A DNA stretch of 64,000 nt from CAVVSD01 sp963757125 (GTDB lineage Bacteria > Actinomycetota > Thermoleophilia > Solirubrobacterales > Solirubrobacteraceae). This document shows, piece by piece, positions 27,478-35,948 of the stretch. The translations under genes were made by a program, and so were the position numbers. Where the stretch lies: contig CAVWQP010000006.1 in assembly GCA_963757125.1 (NCBI GenBank), positions 62,001-126,000 on the forward strand. The letters are read 5' to 3'. Below the pieces are notes generated by a model. That model made no database searches, was not told the origin of the DNA, and worked only from the letters and a program-made list of their open reading frames with translations. How positions within the stretch are numbered: the stretch's first letter is position 1; every line of letters begins with the position of its first letter.

Positions 27478-28661
27478 GCGGGGATCAGCCGGACGGGGAT
27501 GTGCTCGTGGCCGTGCGCCTGGAAGTTCACGGCGCGCTCGGCCTCGCCGGCGGGCTCGATGGCCTTCACCTTGGCGGTGAGCGCGTTGAGGATCGCCTGG
27601 CCCTCGATGCGCGCGAGCGCCTGCCCGGCGCACGCGTGGATGCCGTAGCCGAGGTTGATGTGCCCGACGACCTTGCGCGTGACGTCGAAGGTGTCGGCGT
27701 TCTCCCACCTGCGCGGGTCGCGCCCCGCGGCGAGGAACATGACCATGATCCGCGCGCCGGCCGGCAGCGTCACGCCGTCGAGCTCGGTGACGTCCTTCGT
27801 CGCGCGCCCGCCGAAGCGCGAGGGCGAGTCGTAGCGCAGGACCTCCTCGAACGCGTTGCGCACGAGCTTGGGCTCCGCGCGGACCTTGTCGTACTCGCCG
27901 GGGTGCTCCGAGAACGCCCGGACCATGCTGCCGATGCCGTAGATCGTCGTGTCCGAGCCCGCGGCGAAGAGCGTGCGGACGAGCAGCTCGGCCTCCTCCT
28001 CGGTGATCTCGCCGGTGTCCGCCGCCTTGAACATCTGCCCGCCGAGGCCATCGGGGTCGACGGCGTCGCGCTTCACGGAGCGGTCGACCCAGGCGATCGC
28101 GTCCGCGGCGCGCTCCATGCCGCGGCGCTGGATCTCGTTCGCGGGGCCGAACGCGTTGAACGCGGCGTCCCCGAAGCGCAGCAGGTGGTGGCGGCCCTCC
28201 TTGGAGAGGCCGAGGATGTCCGGGAAGACCTGCAGGACGTACGCGGAGGCGATGTCGAGGTGGCCGTCGACGACCCCGCCGCTCTCGAGCAGCCGGTCGA
28301 CGAGCGCGACGGCCGCGCGGTCGAAGTCCTCCTGCATCTTGCGTAGCGCCGGCGCCGAGAGCGAGCGCATGATCACCGAGCGGGTACGGGTGTGCTCGGG
28401 AGGGTCCTCGGTCAGCAGGATGGCGGGGCGGATCGCCTTCGGGTCGAAGAACGGCCGGTCCGTCGAGGTGAAGTGCTCGTGGTCCGGGAGGATCGCGTGG
28501 ACGTCCCTGAAGCGCGCGACGGCCCAGACGTCGTAGCGCTCGAGGTACACCGCGGGGGCGATGTCGCGCAAGGCGCCGTCGTAGCGATGCGCGTCGAGGA
28601 TCGCCTCCTCGGTGAAGGGGTCGTAGTCGGACGTCGGCACATCGACCGTCGTTGCGGACAT
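27474..28661 (-). CDS. Cytochrome P450
   Basis: ATG 28661 has AGGAGGGAG upstream; 395 aa. The I-helix oxygen-activation motif AAGSDTT, the K-helix ExxR (EEVLR) and the heme loop LGYGIHACAG with Cys344 as iron ligand are all present. The first heme-loop residue is Leu instead of the usual Phe. It is a soluble class I bacterial P450 that would need ferredoxin and a reductase, neither of which is nearby. It is the last gene of a four-gene minus-strand operon (CMD, dehydrogenase, LLM oxidoreductase, P450), suggesting stepwise oxidation of one organic substrate. The substrate cannot be read from sequence. Confidence 0.95.
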   Translation of the reverse strand: MSATTVDVPTSDYDPFTEEAILDAHRYDGALRDIAPAVYLERYDVWAVARFRDVHAILPDHEHFTSTDRPFFDPKAIRPAILLTEDPPEHTRTRSVIMRSLSAPALRKMQEDFDRAAVALVDRLLESGGVVDGHLDIASAYVLQVFPDILGLSKEGRHHLLRFGDAAFNAFGPANEIQRRGMERAADAIAWVDRSVKRDAVDPDGLGGQMFKAADTGEITEEEAELLVRTLFAAGSDTTIYGIGSMVRAFSEHPGEYDKVRAEPKLVRNAFEEVLRYDSPSRFGGRATKDVTELDGVTLPAGARIMVMFLAAGRDPRRWENADTFDVTRKVVGHINLGYGIHACAGQALARIEGQAILNALTAKVKAIEPAGEAERAVNFQAHGHEHIPVRLIPA

Positions 28662-28692
28662 CGGCGGTTTCTCCCTCCTGATTGTCAGGCGA

Positions 28693-29712
28693 TCATACGG
28701 CAGCACGATCCGCGAACGCGGGGGCGATCTCGCGTTCGAACAGCTCGACGGACCGCAGCGACGCCTCCAACGGCAGGCCGCCGAACGCGAAGCGCCCGAG
28801 CATGTAGTTCACGCCGGCGCGGTCGCATTCGTCGAGCAGCCGGTCGCGCACGGTCGACGGCGAGCCGGCGATGCAGATGCCGCCCGCCACCGCCTCGTCG
28901 GGGTCGGCCGGGAGCGGCAGCGGGACGCGGGTGCCGTACTCCTTCCAGAGGAAGTCGAGGCTCGCGAACCACTCCCGGTAGGCGGGCCGTGCTGCGTCGA
29001 GCGCCTCGGCGTCCGTGTCGGCGATCACGACGTGGTGGCTGCGGCCCAGGAGCGGCAGGTCCTCCGGCGCGCGCCCCTCGTCGGCCCACGCCGCGCGGTA
29101 CGCGTCGATGATCGCGCGGACCTGCTCGGCGGGCCCGTTGCACACGGCGTTCATGCCCTCGCGTGCGACGCGCGGCGCCGACTCCTTGCGCCCGATGCCG
29201 TACCAGAGCGGCGGATGCGGGCGCTGCACGGGACGCAGCTCCATCCGCGCGTCGGTCAGGACGTGGTACTGGCCCTGGAAGTCCAGCCGTTCCGAGGAGA
29301 GCGCCCGGAGCAGGATCTCCAGCCGCTCGGCGTACATGCTCGGGGCCTCGTCGGGATCGACCCCCAGCATCCGCAGCTCGATCGGCGAGATCCCGCGCCC
29401 GACGCCCAGCTCGAGGCGCCCGCCGCTGAGCGCGTCCAGCATGCAGACCTCCTCGGCGAGGCGCACCGGGTTGTACAGCGCGAGCGTGTAGACGAGCGGG
29501 CCGAGGCGCAGCCGCGTGGTGCGCTGCGCGACGGCCGCCAGGAACACGCTCGGCGACGGCGCCAGGCCGAGCGGCGTCCCGTGGTGCTCGGCGAGGTGGT
29601 ACGCGTGGAAGCCCGCCCGGTCGTAGGCCTCGGCCAGCACGAGACGGTCCTCGTACTGGCGCCCGAGGTCGGGGACCGAGCGGTCCATGTGGTCGAAGAC
29701 GCCGAAGCGCAC
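28693..29712 (-). CDS. LLM-class (luciferase-like) flavin or F420-dependent oxidoreductase
   Basis: GTG start, 339 aa, 5 bases after the upstream dehydrogenase stop. The bacterial-luciferase TIM barrel is marked by YHLAEHHGTPLGLAPSP, LRLGPLVYTLALYNPVRLAEEV, the DALSGGRLELGVGRG phosphate site and PHPPLWYGIGRKES. These proteins act as FMNH2 monooxygenases or F420 dehydrogenases. Beside a P450 it could oxidise the same substrate at another position. A second LLM gene sits at 58682, also close to a beta-hydroxyacid dehydrogenase. Confidence 0.9.
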   Translation of the reverse strand: MRFGVFDHMDRSVPDLGRQYEDRLVLAEAYDRAGFHAYHLAEHHGTPLGLAPSPSVFLAAVAQRTTRLRLGPLVYTLALYNPVRLAEEVCMLDALSGGRLELGVGRGISPIELRMLGVDPDEAPSMYAERLEILLRALSSERLDFQGQYHVLTDARMELRPVQRPHPPLWYGIGRKESAPRVAREGMNAVCNGPAEQVRAIIDAYRAAWADEGRAPEDLPLLGRSHHVVIADTDAEALDAARPAYREWFASLDFLWKEYGTRVPLPLPADPDEAVAGGICIAGSPSTVRDRLLDECDRAGVNYMLGRFAFGGLPLEASLRSVELFEREIAPAFADRAAV

Positions 29713-29717
29713 CGCGG

Positions 29718-30638
29718 CTAGCCCGTGCGCTCGTGCGGCGCGACCGTGACGCCCGCTGCCTGCTCCCAGATCGTGAGGGCCATGCTGTGGTCGACCACGT
29801 TGTCGAGCTGGTCCAGCGCGCCCTTCATCCGGTCGAACACGAGCCGCGACACCGGTGCGTCCACGTCGAGCTCGTCGGCGAGGTCCGCGGCGATGCCGAT
29901 GTCCTTCGTGAACAGCGCGAGGGAGAAGCCGGAGGCGAACCGGCGCGGGAGGATCTCGGTCGGCGCCGCCACCTGGGTCGTGAAGTTGCGCCCGGTCGAG
30001 ACGTTGATGATGTCGATCATCACGGCCGGGTCCAGCCCGAACTTCGTCCCCACGACCAGCGCCTCGCAGGCCGCCACGAACCCGGCGCCGCCGACGTAGT
30101 TGTTCAGCGCCTTCATCGCGTGGCCGGACCCGAGCGGGCCGGTCCGGAAGATGTTCGCGCTCATGGTCTCGAGGACCGGCGTCACCTTGTCGATGGCGGC
30201 CTCGTCCTCGCCGCCGAGCATGATCGTCAGCGTGCCGTCGATGGCCTTCGGCCGCGCGCCGGAGACCGGCGCGTCGACGAGGCCGACGCCGCGCGACTCG
30301 AGCTCGGGCGCGAGCGAGAGCGTCGCCGAGGGCTCGGCCGAGCTCATGTCCATCACGACCGCGCCGTCGGGCAGCGCGTCCGCGATGCCGCCGTCGAGGA
30401 TCGCCTGGCGCACGATCGCGCCGTTGGGCAGCATCGTGACGACGACGCCGACGTCGGCGAAGTCCTCCGGGCCGCTCGCCGCGGTCTGGCCGTGCTCCGC
30501 CGCCCAGCGCTTGGCGAGCTCCGGGTCGGCGTCGATGCCGACGACGTCGAAGCCGGCCCGCGCGATGTTCGCGCTCATCGGCCAGCCCATGGTGCCCAGG
30601 CCGACGAAGCCGACCTTGGTGCGCTCCCCGGCGCTCAC
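29718..30638 (-). CDS. 3-hydroxyisobutyrate / beta-hydroxyacid dehydrogenase family
   Basis: The 306-aa NAD(P)-dependent enzyme starts at GTG overlapping the stop of the CMD gene. The dinucleotide fold GFVGLGTMGWPMSANIARAG, the substrate loop LVDAPVSGARP and the catalytic-lysine helix GSGHAMKALNN are intact. Family members oxidise 3-hydroxyisobutyrate, tartronate semialdehyde or related beta-hydroxyacids. A paralogue with the same motifs lies at 61814. In this operon it may oxidise a hydroxyl introduced by the P450 or LLM enzyme; that is inference. Confidence 0.9.
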   Translation of the reverse strand: MSAGERTKVGFVGLGTMGWPMSANIARAGFDVVGIDADPELAKRWAAEHGQTAASGPEDFADVGVVVTMLPNGAIVRQAILDGGIADALPDGAVVMDMSSAEPSATLSLAPELESRGVGLVDAPVSGARPKAIDGTLTIMLGGEDEAAIDKVTPVLETMSANIFRTGPLGSGHAMKALNNYVGGAGFVAACEALVVGTKFGLDPAVMIDIINVSTGRNFTTQVAAPTEILPRRFASGFSLALFTKDIGIAADLADELDVDAPVSRLVFDRMKGALDQLDNVVDHSMALTIWEQAAGVTVAPHERTG

Positions 30639-31012
30639 TGACCCTGCTCCGCGAAGACCTCGGCCGCGATGCGGAAGCCCTCGACGGCCGCCGGGATGCC
30701 TGCGTACAGGCTCGCGTGGATGAGCATCTCGCGGAACTCGTCCTTCGTCACGCCGTTGGAGATCGCGCCGACGACGTGGCCGCGCAGCTGTGGCCCGCGG
30801 TTCAGCGAGACGAGCATCGCGCACGTCAACAGGCTGCGCTCTCGCTGCGTGAGGCCCTCCCGGTCCCAGACGTCGCCGAAGCAGTGGCTCGTGACCAGCT
30901 CCTCGAAGTCCCGGTTGAAGTCGTCGGCGTTGTCCAGCGGCTTGGTGCCGTTGGGGCCGAACATCTTCTGACGGCGAGCCACCCCGCGCTCGAACACGTC
31001 GCTGTCTGTCAT
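30635..31012 (-). CDS. Carboxymuconolactone decarboxylase family protein
   Basis: The 125-aa all-helical protein leads the operon; GGAGG is 5 bases before its ATG. The core DVWDREGLTQRERSLLTCAM, LRGHVVGAISNGVTKDEFRE and HASLYAGIPAAVEGFR match the gamma-carboxymuconolactone decarboxylase/AhpD fold. There is no CxxC, so an AhpD-type peroxidase role is unlikely. It may open or decarboxylate a lactone or act on a ring-cleavage product. It diverges from the cyclase gene at 31088. Confidence 0.9.
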   Translation of the reverse strand: MTDSDVFERGVARRQKMFGPNGTKPLDNADDFNRDFEELVTSHCFGDVWDREGLTQRERSLLTCAMLVSLNRGPQLRGHVVGAISNGVTKDEFREMLIHASLYAGIPAAVEGFRIAAEVFAEQGQ

Positions 31013-31087
31013 CCCATCCTCCGTCTCGAGATCGTGCGAAGGTGACCCGCGTGGACGGCGCCCCCGCGCCGGATCGTATAGGACCTG

Positions 31088-31879
31088 ATGAGCGTCACCG
31101 ACCTCCTCGCCACGCTGGCCGCGGCCCGCGTGTACGACCTCGAGCAGCCGCGCTACGCGGGCGCTCCGACGTTCCCCGCGCACGAGCCCGGCGTGCTGCT
31201 GCATCTGCACCGCCGCCACGAGGCCGGCCTGGGGGAGCGCCGGACGAGCGCGTCGGCCCTGCTCGTCATGGCCGAGCACTCGGGGACGCACATGGACGCG
31301 CTCTGCCATCAGGCGGAGGACCTGCGGCTGTTCGGCGGGGTGCAGGTCGACGCGACCGTGCAGACGCCGTACGGCTTCACCGAGCTGGGCGTCGACACGA
31401 TCGCGCCGGTCATCGCGCGGGGCGTCCTGCTCGACGTCCCGGCTGCCGTGGGGCGGGAGCTCGAGCCGGGGCACGCGGTGTCGGCCGAGGAGCTGGCGGC
31501 AGCCGCCGAGGGGGTCGAGCTGCGGGAGGGCGACGTCGTGCTCGTGCGCACCGGCTCCGGCGCGCACTGGGACGACCGCCCGCGCTACGAGGCGGGGCCG
31601 GGCGTGGCGCCGGACGGGTCGCGCTGGCTCGCCGGGCATCGGCCGGTGGCCGTCGGCGCGGACAACCTGGCGTGGGACGTCCCCGGCATCGACGACCCCG
31701 ACCTGGGGACGCTGCCCGGGCACACAGTCCTCATCGTGCGCGCGGGCATCCTCATCGTCGAGTCGCTGAACCTCGAGGGCCTCGCGGCCGACGGCGTCCG
31801 CGAGTTCGCGTTCGTCTGCCTGCCGCTCAAGCTGCGTGGGGGGACGGGCTCGCCGATCCGCCCGATCGCGTTGGTCTAG
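31088..31879 (+). CDS. Cyclase / kynurenine-formamidase-like metal hydrolase
   Basis: The 263-aa protein contains the family metal motif HSGTHMDALCH (HxGTHxDxxxH) near residue 61 and the GDVVLVRTGSGAHW block. Family members hydrolyse N-formylkynurenine or isatin, or cyclise polyketides, using Mn or Zn. TATAGG lies 5 bases before the ATG, a possible leaderless start. It diverges from the CMD-led operon over 75 bp, so the two may be co-regulated. The stop overlaps the convergent SDR by 4 bases. Confidence 0.88.
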   Translation: MSVTDLLATLAAARVYDLEQPRYAGAPTFPAHEPGVLLHLHRRHEAGLGERRTSASALLVMAEHSGTHMDALCHQAEDLRLFGGVQVDATVQTPYGFTELGVDTIAPVIARGVLLDVPAAVGRELEPGHAVSAEELAAAAEGVELREGDVVLVRTGSGAHWDDRPRYEAGPGVAPDGSRWLAGHRPVAVGADNLAWDVPGIDDPDLGTLPGHTVLIVRAGILIVESLNLEGLAADGVREFAFVCLPLKLRGGTGSPIRPIALV

Positions 31880-32691
31880 GTGTTCGTCGCCGACGCGCGC
31901 TCGAACGCCTCGGTGATCCGCTCGAAGCGCGTCTGGACCGGTGGGAACATCGCGGGGTGCGTCACGGCGTAGAGGTCGTTGTTGCGGATCGCCGCGACGA
32001 CGATGTCGCCGACCTCGTCGGGCTGCATCCACGTGCGGTGCTCGACCATCGGCAGGTCCGCGTCGGCGAGCGCGCCCTCCAGGCCCTGTGGGCGGTTGCG
32101 CGTGCTCGTGCCGATGTTCGTGTGCACCGGGCCGGGCAGCAGCACGGTCACCCCGACCTGCGAGCCGTCCTCGGCGAGCTCGATCGCGAGCGTCTCGGTC
32201 AGCGCGACGACGCCGTACTTCGTGACGGTGTAGGCGCCGAGGTTCGGGCCGGGGCGCAAGCCGGCCATCGAGGCGGTGTTGACGAAGTGCCCGCCGCCGG
32301 GCGCGTCCTGCAGGATCGGCAGGAAGACGCCGGTGCCGTGGACGACGCCCCAGAGGTTCACGTCGATGATCCAGCGCCAGTCGGCCTCGGTGAGGTCGGC
32401 GATGCGCCCGAAGGGGCCGACGCCCGCGTTGTTGACGACGATGTTGACGGTGCCGAAGCGCTGCACCGCCGCGTCGGCGAGGGCCTGGACGCTGCTGCGG
32501 TCGCGGACGTCGGTCTGGACGGCGAGCGCGCCGAGGTCGTCGGCGGCTCGGTGCAGCGCCGCCACCTCGACGTCGCCGATCACCAGCTGCGCGCCCGCCG
32601 CGGCCAGGCGGCGGGCGATGCCCAGCCCGATGCCCGAGGCGCCGCCGGTGACCACCGCAACCTTGCCGTCCAGATCCGCGATTCCCGCCAT
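31876..32691 (-). CDS. Short-chain dehydrogenase/reductase
   Basis: The 271-aa Rossmann-fold protein carries the cofactor motif TGGASGIG (residues 14-21), NNAGVG, the catalytic Ser in VNTASMAG and the YTVTK pair. The C-terminal FERITEAFERAS is basic and variable. GGGGAG precedes the ATG. Asp in the loop GDVEVAALHR after beta-2 suggests NAD(H) preference. It probably oxidises an alcohol in the local catabolic pathway; the substrate is not known. Confidence 0.92.
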   Translation of the reverse strand: MAGIADLDGKVAVVTGGASGIGLGIARRLAAAGAQLVIGDVEVAALHRAADDLGALAVQTDVRDRSSVQALADAAVQRFGTVNIVVNNAGVGPFGRIADLTEADWRWIIDVNLWGVVHGTGVFLPILQDAPGGGHFVNTASMAGLRPGPNLGAYTVTKYGVVALTETLAIELAEDGSQVGVTVLLPGPVHTNIGTSTRNRPQGLEGALADADLPMVEHRTWMQPDEVGDIVVAAIRNNDLYAVTHPAMFPPVQTRFERITEAFERASATNT

Positions 32692-32726
32692 GTGCTCTCC
32701 CCGGTCGTGTCGAACCGCGGTGAGGC

Positions 32727-32732
32727 TAACGT
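32727..32732 (+). promoter_or_regulatory. Candidate -10 box of the MFS gene
   Basis: TAACGT ends 9 bases before ATG 32742, identical in hexamer and spacing to the tig promoter. Confidence 0.42.
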
Positions 32733-32741
32733 GGCACGTCG

Positions 32742-34175
32742 ATGGCAGCGGAGCCCCTGACCCTGCCCGGATCTGCCCGGGCGCCGCACTGGTCGCTCCT
32801 CGCTGCATCGATCGCGCTGTCGCTGACGCTGCTGAACACGGCGATGATGAACGTGGCGCTGCCGACGATCGGCACGGCGCTGGGCGGCGGCACCGCGGGC
32901 CTGCAGTGGTGTGCGAACGGCTACGCGATCGCGTTCGCCAGCCTGCTGCTGCCCGCCGGCGCGCTCGCCGACGGGCTCGGCGCGCGGCGGGTCCTGCTGC
33001 TCGGGACGGCCATCTTCGCGAGCGGCGCCGCGATCGCCGCGGTCGCGCCGGTGCTCGCCATCGTCATCCTCGGCCAGGTCGTCGCGGGCGCGGGCGCGGC
33101 CGTCATCACGCCGTCGGCGATCGCGCTCGTGCGCGAGGCCTATCCCGACCCGGGCGAGCGCACCCGCGCGGTCGCGCTCACGTCGATCGGGATGGCGCTC
33201 GGCTTCGGCATCGGCCCGGTCATCGGCGGGATCCTCATCGCGGCGAGCGGCTGGCGCGCGGTCTTCGCCGTCAACCTCATCGCGAGCATGGTGGTCGTCG
33301 GGATGGTCCGCATCCACGTGCCGCCGAGCATCCCGCGCGCGGTGCGCGTGCCAGGCCTGCTCGGCGTCGCGCTCGGCGTCGTCACGCTCGCGACCCTGAC
33401 GTTCGCGCTCATCGAGGGCGCCAACACGGGCTGGACGGAGCCGCTCGTCCTCGGCGCCGCGCTCGTGGCCCTCACCTCGGGGATCGGCTTCGTCGTGCTG
33501 CAGCGGACCGGGCGAGAACCGCTGCTGCCGCGGCGGCTCTTCGCCGCGCGCGAGGTGTCGGTCGTCGCCGGGCTCGGCCTGCTGTTCAACTTCACCGCCT
33601 ACGCGCAGATGTTCATCCTGTCGCTGTACTTCCAGCGCCAGTGGGGCTACTCCCCGTTGGAGACGGCGCTCATGTTCCTGCCCGCGCCGTTCGGCACGCT
33701 CGTCGCGGCCTTGCTCGTCGGCAAGTGGACCGCGCGCGTCGGGCCGCGGGCGCCACTGGCGCTCGGCATGCTCGGCAACGCGATCGCCCCGCTGATCCTC
33801 ATCTTCGCCGACGGCGACCTCGAGGTCATCGTGGCGCTGACCGGCCTGCTCGTCGCCGGCATCGCCGGCGGCCTGGTCGTGCCGGGGCTGAACATCGTGG
33901 TCGCGATCTCCGCGCCGCCGGATCTCGTCGGCGTCGGCACCGCGGTCCTCAACTCGTCGCGCCAGGTCGGTGGCGTGCTCGGCATCGCGATCCTGGGCGC
34001 CATCATCGGCAACGGCACCGAGACCGGCTCGGTGCACGCCGCGCTGGTCGTCGGCTCCGCCGCGTCCTTCGTGGCGCTGGTCATCGCCGCGACACTCGTC
34101 CGCGCGGGCCCGGCCCGCGAGGGCGAGGTCGTCCAGGCGCGCCAGCCCGAGCCCGCCGAGCTCGAGGTCGTGTAG
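32742..34175 (+). CDS. MFS drug/metabolite exporter (DHA2, EmrB/QacA type)
   Basis: The 477-aa protein has about 14 predicted membrane helices. The DHA2 marks are NTAMMNVALPTIGTALG in TM1 and the loop-2/3 motif ADGLGARRVLLLG. Motif C lies in TM5 (ALGFGIGPVIGG), and a second half contains FLPAPFGTLVAALLVGK. It exports organic compounds in exchange for protons. The cytoplasmic tail is acidic. Lying beside the P450/LLM genes it may remove the substrate or product. A related pump starts at 62789. Confidence 0.92.
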   Translation: MAAEPLTLPGSARAPHWSLLAASIALSLTLLNTAMMNVALPTIGTALGGGTAGLQWCANGYAIAFASLLLPAGALADGLGARRVLLLGTAIFASGAAIAAVAPVLAIVILGQVVAGAGAAVITPSAIALVREAYPDPGERTRAVALTSIGMALGFGIGPVIGGILIAASGWRAVFAVNLIASMVVVGMVRIHVPPSIPRAVRVPGLLGVALGVVTLATLTFALIEGANTGWTEPLVLGAALVALTSGIGFVVLQRTGREPLLPRRLFAAREVSVVAGLGLLFNFTAYAQMFILSLYFQRQWGYSPLETALMFLPAPFGTLVAALLVGKWTARVGPRAPLALGMLGNAIAPLILIFADGDLEVIVALTGLLVAGIAGGLVVPGLNIVVAISAPPDLVGVGTAVLNSSRQVGGVLGIAILGAIIGNGTETGSVHAALVVGSAASFVALVIAATLVRAGPAREGEVVQARQPEPAELEVV

Positions 34176-34281
34176 GTGGCCGGCTTCCCGTGACGCTGTC
34201 ACTGTGCCGATCCGCCGCGCGTCGCCCGGCATCCACGGACCACGCGCACCCGGGCACGACGGCCACGGAGCCGACCACCTG

Positions 34282-35577
34282 ATGCTCGCCGATCGCGCAC
34301 GGATCTTCGTGCAGGGAGGGCGGGGCGGCGACGGCGTCTCGAGCTTCCGCCGCGAGGCGCACGTCCCCCTCGGCGGGCCGGACGGCGGCGACGGCGGCCA
34401 CGGCGGCTCGGTCGAGCTCGTCTGCGACGACTCGCTGCGCGACCTGCAGGCGTTCCGGCGGCGCGCGCACTTCAAGGCGCCGCGCGCCCGGCACGGCGAG
34501 GGCTCCAACCGGATCGGCGCGGACGGGGAGACGCTCGAGGTCGGCGTGCCGCCCGGCACGCAGGTCACGCTCGAGGACGGGACGGTCCACGACCTCGTCG
34601 TGCCGGGGACGCGCATCGTCGTCGCCAAGGGCGGCGCCGGTGGTCGCGGCAACAAGCGCTTCGCCACCTCGACGCGGCAGGCGCCGCGGTTCGCCGAGCG
34701 CGGGCTGCCGGGGGAGGAGAGCTGGATCGAGCTGCAGCTCAAGCTGCTGGCCGACGTCGGGCTCGTGGGGCTGCCCAACGCCGGCAAGTCGTCGCTGCTC
34801 TCGCGGATCACGCGCGCCGCGCCGAAGGTGGCCGACTACCCCTTCACGACGCTCGAGCCGGTGCTCGGGACGCTCGACACCGCGGAGCGCCAGCTGGTCA
34901 TCGCCGACATCCCCGGGCTCATCGAGGGCGCCAGCGAGGGCGCGGGGCTCGGCCACGACTTCCTCGCGCACGTCGAGCGCACCCGGCTGCTCGTGCACGT
35001 CCTGGACCTCGGGCCGCTCGACGGCTCCGACCCCACCGACAACCACGCGACGATCGAGGCCGAGCTCGCGGCCCACGACCCGCGGCTCGCGGCGCTGCCG
35101 CGGCTCCTCGCGCTGTCGAAGGCCGATCTGGTGACGCCCGAGCGCGCGGAGGAGGCCGCCGCGGAGTGGCGCGAGCGCCTCGGCGAGGACGTCCCGGTGC
35201 TCATCACGTCCAGCGCGACGGGCCAGGGCCTCGACGACCTCGCCCGCGAGCTCGCCCGCCGCGTCCCGCTGACCGAGCCCGTGCCGCAGGCCGCGGCGGC
35301 GCTCGCCGTGGAGGGGCTCGCGGAGCACCGGACGTTCCGGCCCGCCGCGCACCGCGAGTTCGAGGTGCACCGCCGGGACGACGGGCTGTTCGTCGTCAGC
35401 GGCGAGCCCGTCGAGCGGCTGCTCATGCGCCACGACCTCGAGAACGAGGAGGCCATGGCGCACGTCGAGGCACGCCTGTCGCGGATGGGCGTGCTTCGCG
35501 CGCTGGAGGACGCGGGCTTCGAGCCGGGCGACGACGTCGAGATCGCGGGCGTCGTGTTCGAGCTGGATCCGTCCTAG
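34282..35577 (+). CDS. obg: Obg GTPase (ribosome assembly, stress)
   Basis: The 431-aa protein has the three Obg domains: the Gly-rich Obg fold (residues 1-155, with GGRGGDGVSSFRRE and GGDGGHGG), the G domain with P-loop GLPNAGKSS (163-171), DIPGLIEGA and the guanine motif LSKAD, and a C-terminal OCT domain from about 350. It binds the 50S subunit and monitors assembly. In most bacteria it directly follows rplU-rpmA; here seven genes intervene. Confidence 0.97.
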   Translation: MLADRARIFVQGGRGGDGVSSFRREAHVPLGGPDGGDGGHGGSVELVCDDSLRDLQAFRRRAHFKAPRARHGEGSNRIGADGETLEVGVPPGTQVTLEDGTVHDLVVPGTRIVVAKGGAGGRGNKRFATSTRQAPRFAERGLPGEESWIELQLKLLADVGLVGLPNAGKSSLLSRITRAAPKVADYPFTTLEPVLGTLDTAERQLVIADIPGLIEGASEGAGLGHDFLAHVERTRLLVHVLDLGPLDGSDPTDNHATIEAELAAHDPRLAALPRLLALSKADLVTPERAEEAAAEWRERLGEDVPVLITSSATGQGLDDLARELARRVPLTEPVPQAAAALAVEGLAEHRTFRPAAHREFEVHRRDDGLFVVSGEPVERLLMRHDLENEEAMAHVEARLSRMGVLRALEDAGFEPGDDVEIAGVVFELDPS

Positions 35578-35630
35578 GCAGGGGAGTAGGTTCGCCAGAG
35601 GGAGGCGCCCCACCCATCGAGGAGGGCACC

Positions 35631-35948
35631 ATGCCCATCGTCGCCATACTCGAGTGGCCCGCCACCGAGGGCCTCGACATGAAGGCCGAGTACGCGCGTG
35701 TCTCCGACGAGCTCAACGGGGGACGCATGTTCTCCAGCCCCGCCGACTGGACGCCCGGGCTCATCTCCCATGCGGCCGCCGGCACGGGCGACGGCGGCGG
35801 TCTCGTCGTCGACGTCTGGGAGGACGAGGCGCACCTGGAGGCCTGGATGCAGAAGGTCATGCCGCTCATGGCCGACCAGCCCGAGCCCAGCGTGCGGATC
35901 CACGAGACGATCAACGTCGTCACCGCCGCGCAGCCCGCTCACGTGTAG
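35631..35948 (+). CDS. Small alpha/beta-barrel protein, possibly ABM-type
   Basis: ATG 35631 follows GGAGGG; 105 aa. The fold pattern (VAILEWPATE, a central helix, GGGLVVDVWEDEAHLEAWMQKV, then IHETINVV) resembles dimeric ferredoxin-like ABM or EthD domains. A TAGGTT box at 35587-35592 is a likely -10. The Asp/Glu-rich middle and single-domain length fit a heme- or quinone-modifying monooxygenase or a ligand sensor. No firm function can be given. It overlaps the convergent kinase by 10 bases. Confidence 0.7.
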   Translation: MPIVAILEWPATEGLDMKAEYARVSDELNGGRMFSSPADWTPGLISHAAAGTGDGGGLVVDVWEDEAHLEAWMQKVMPLMADQPEPSVRIHETINVVTAAQPAHV

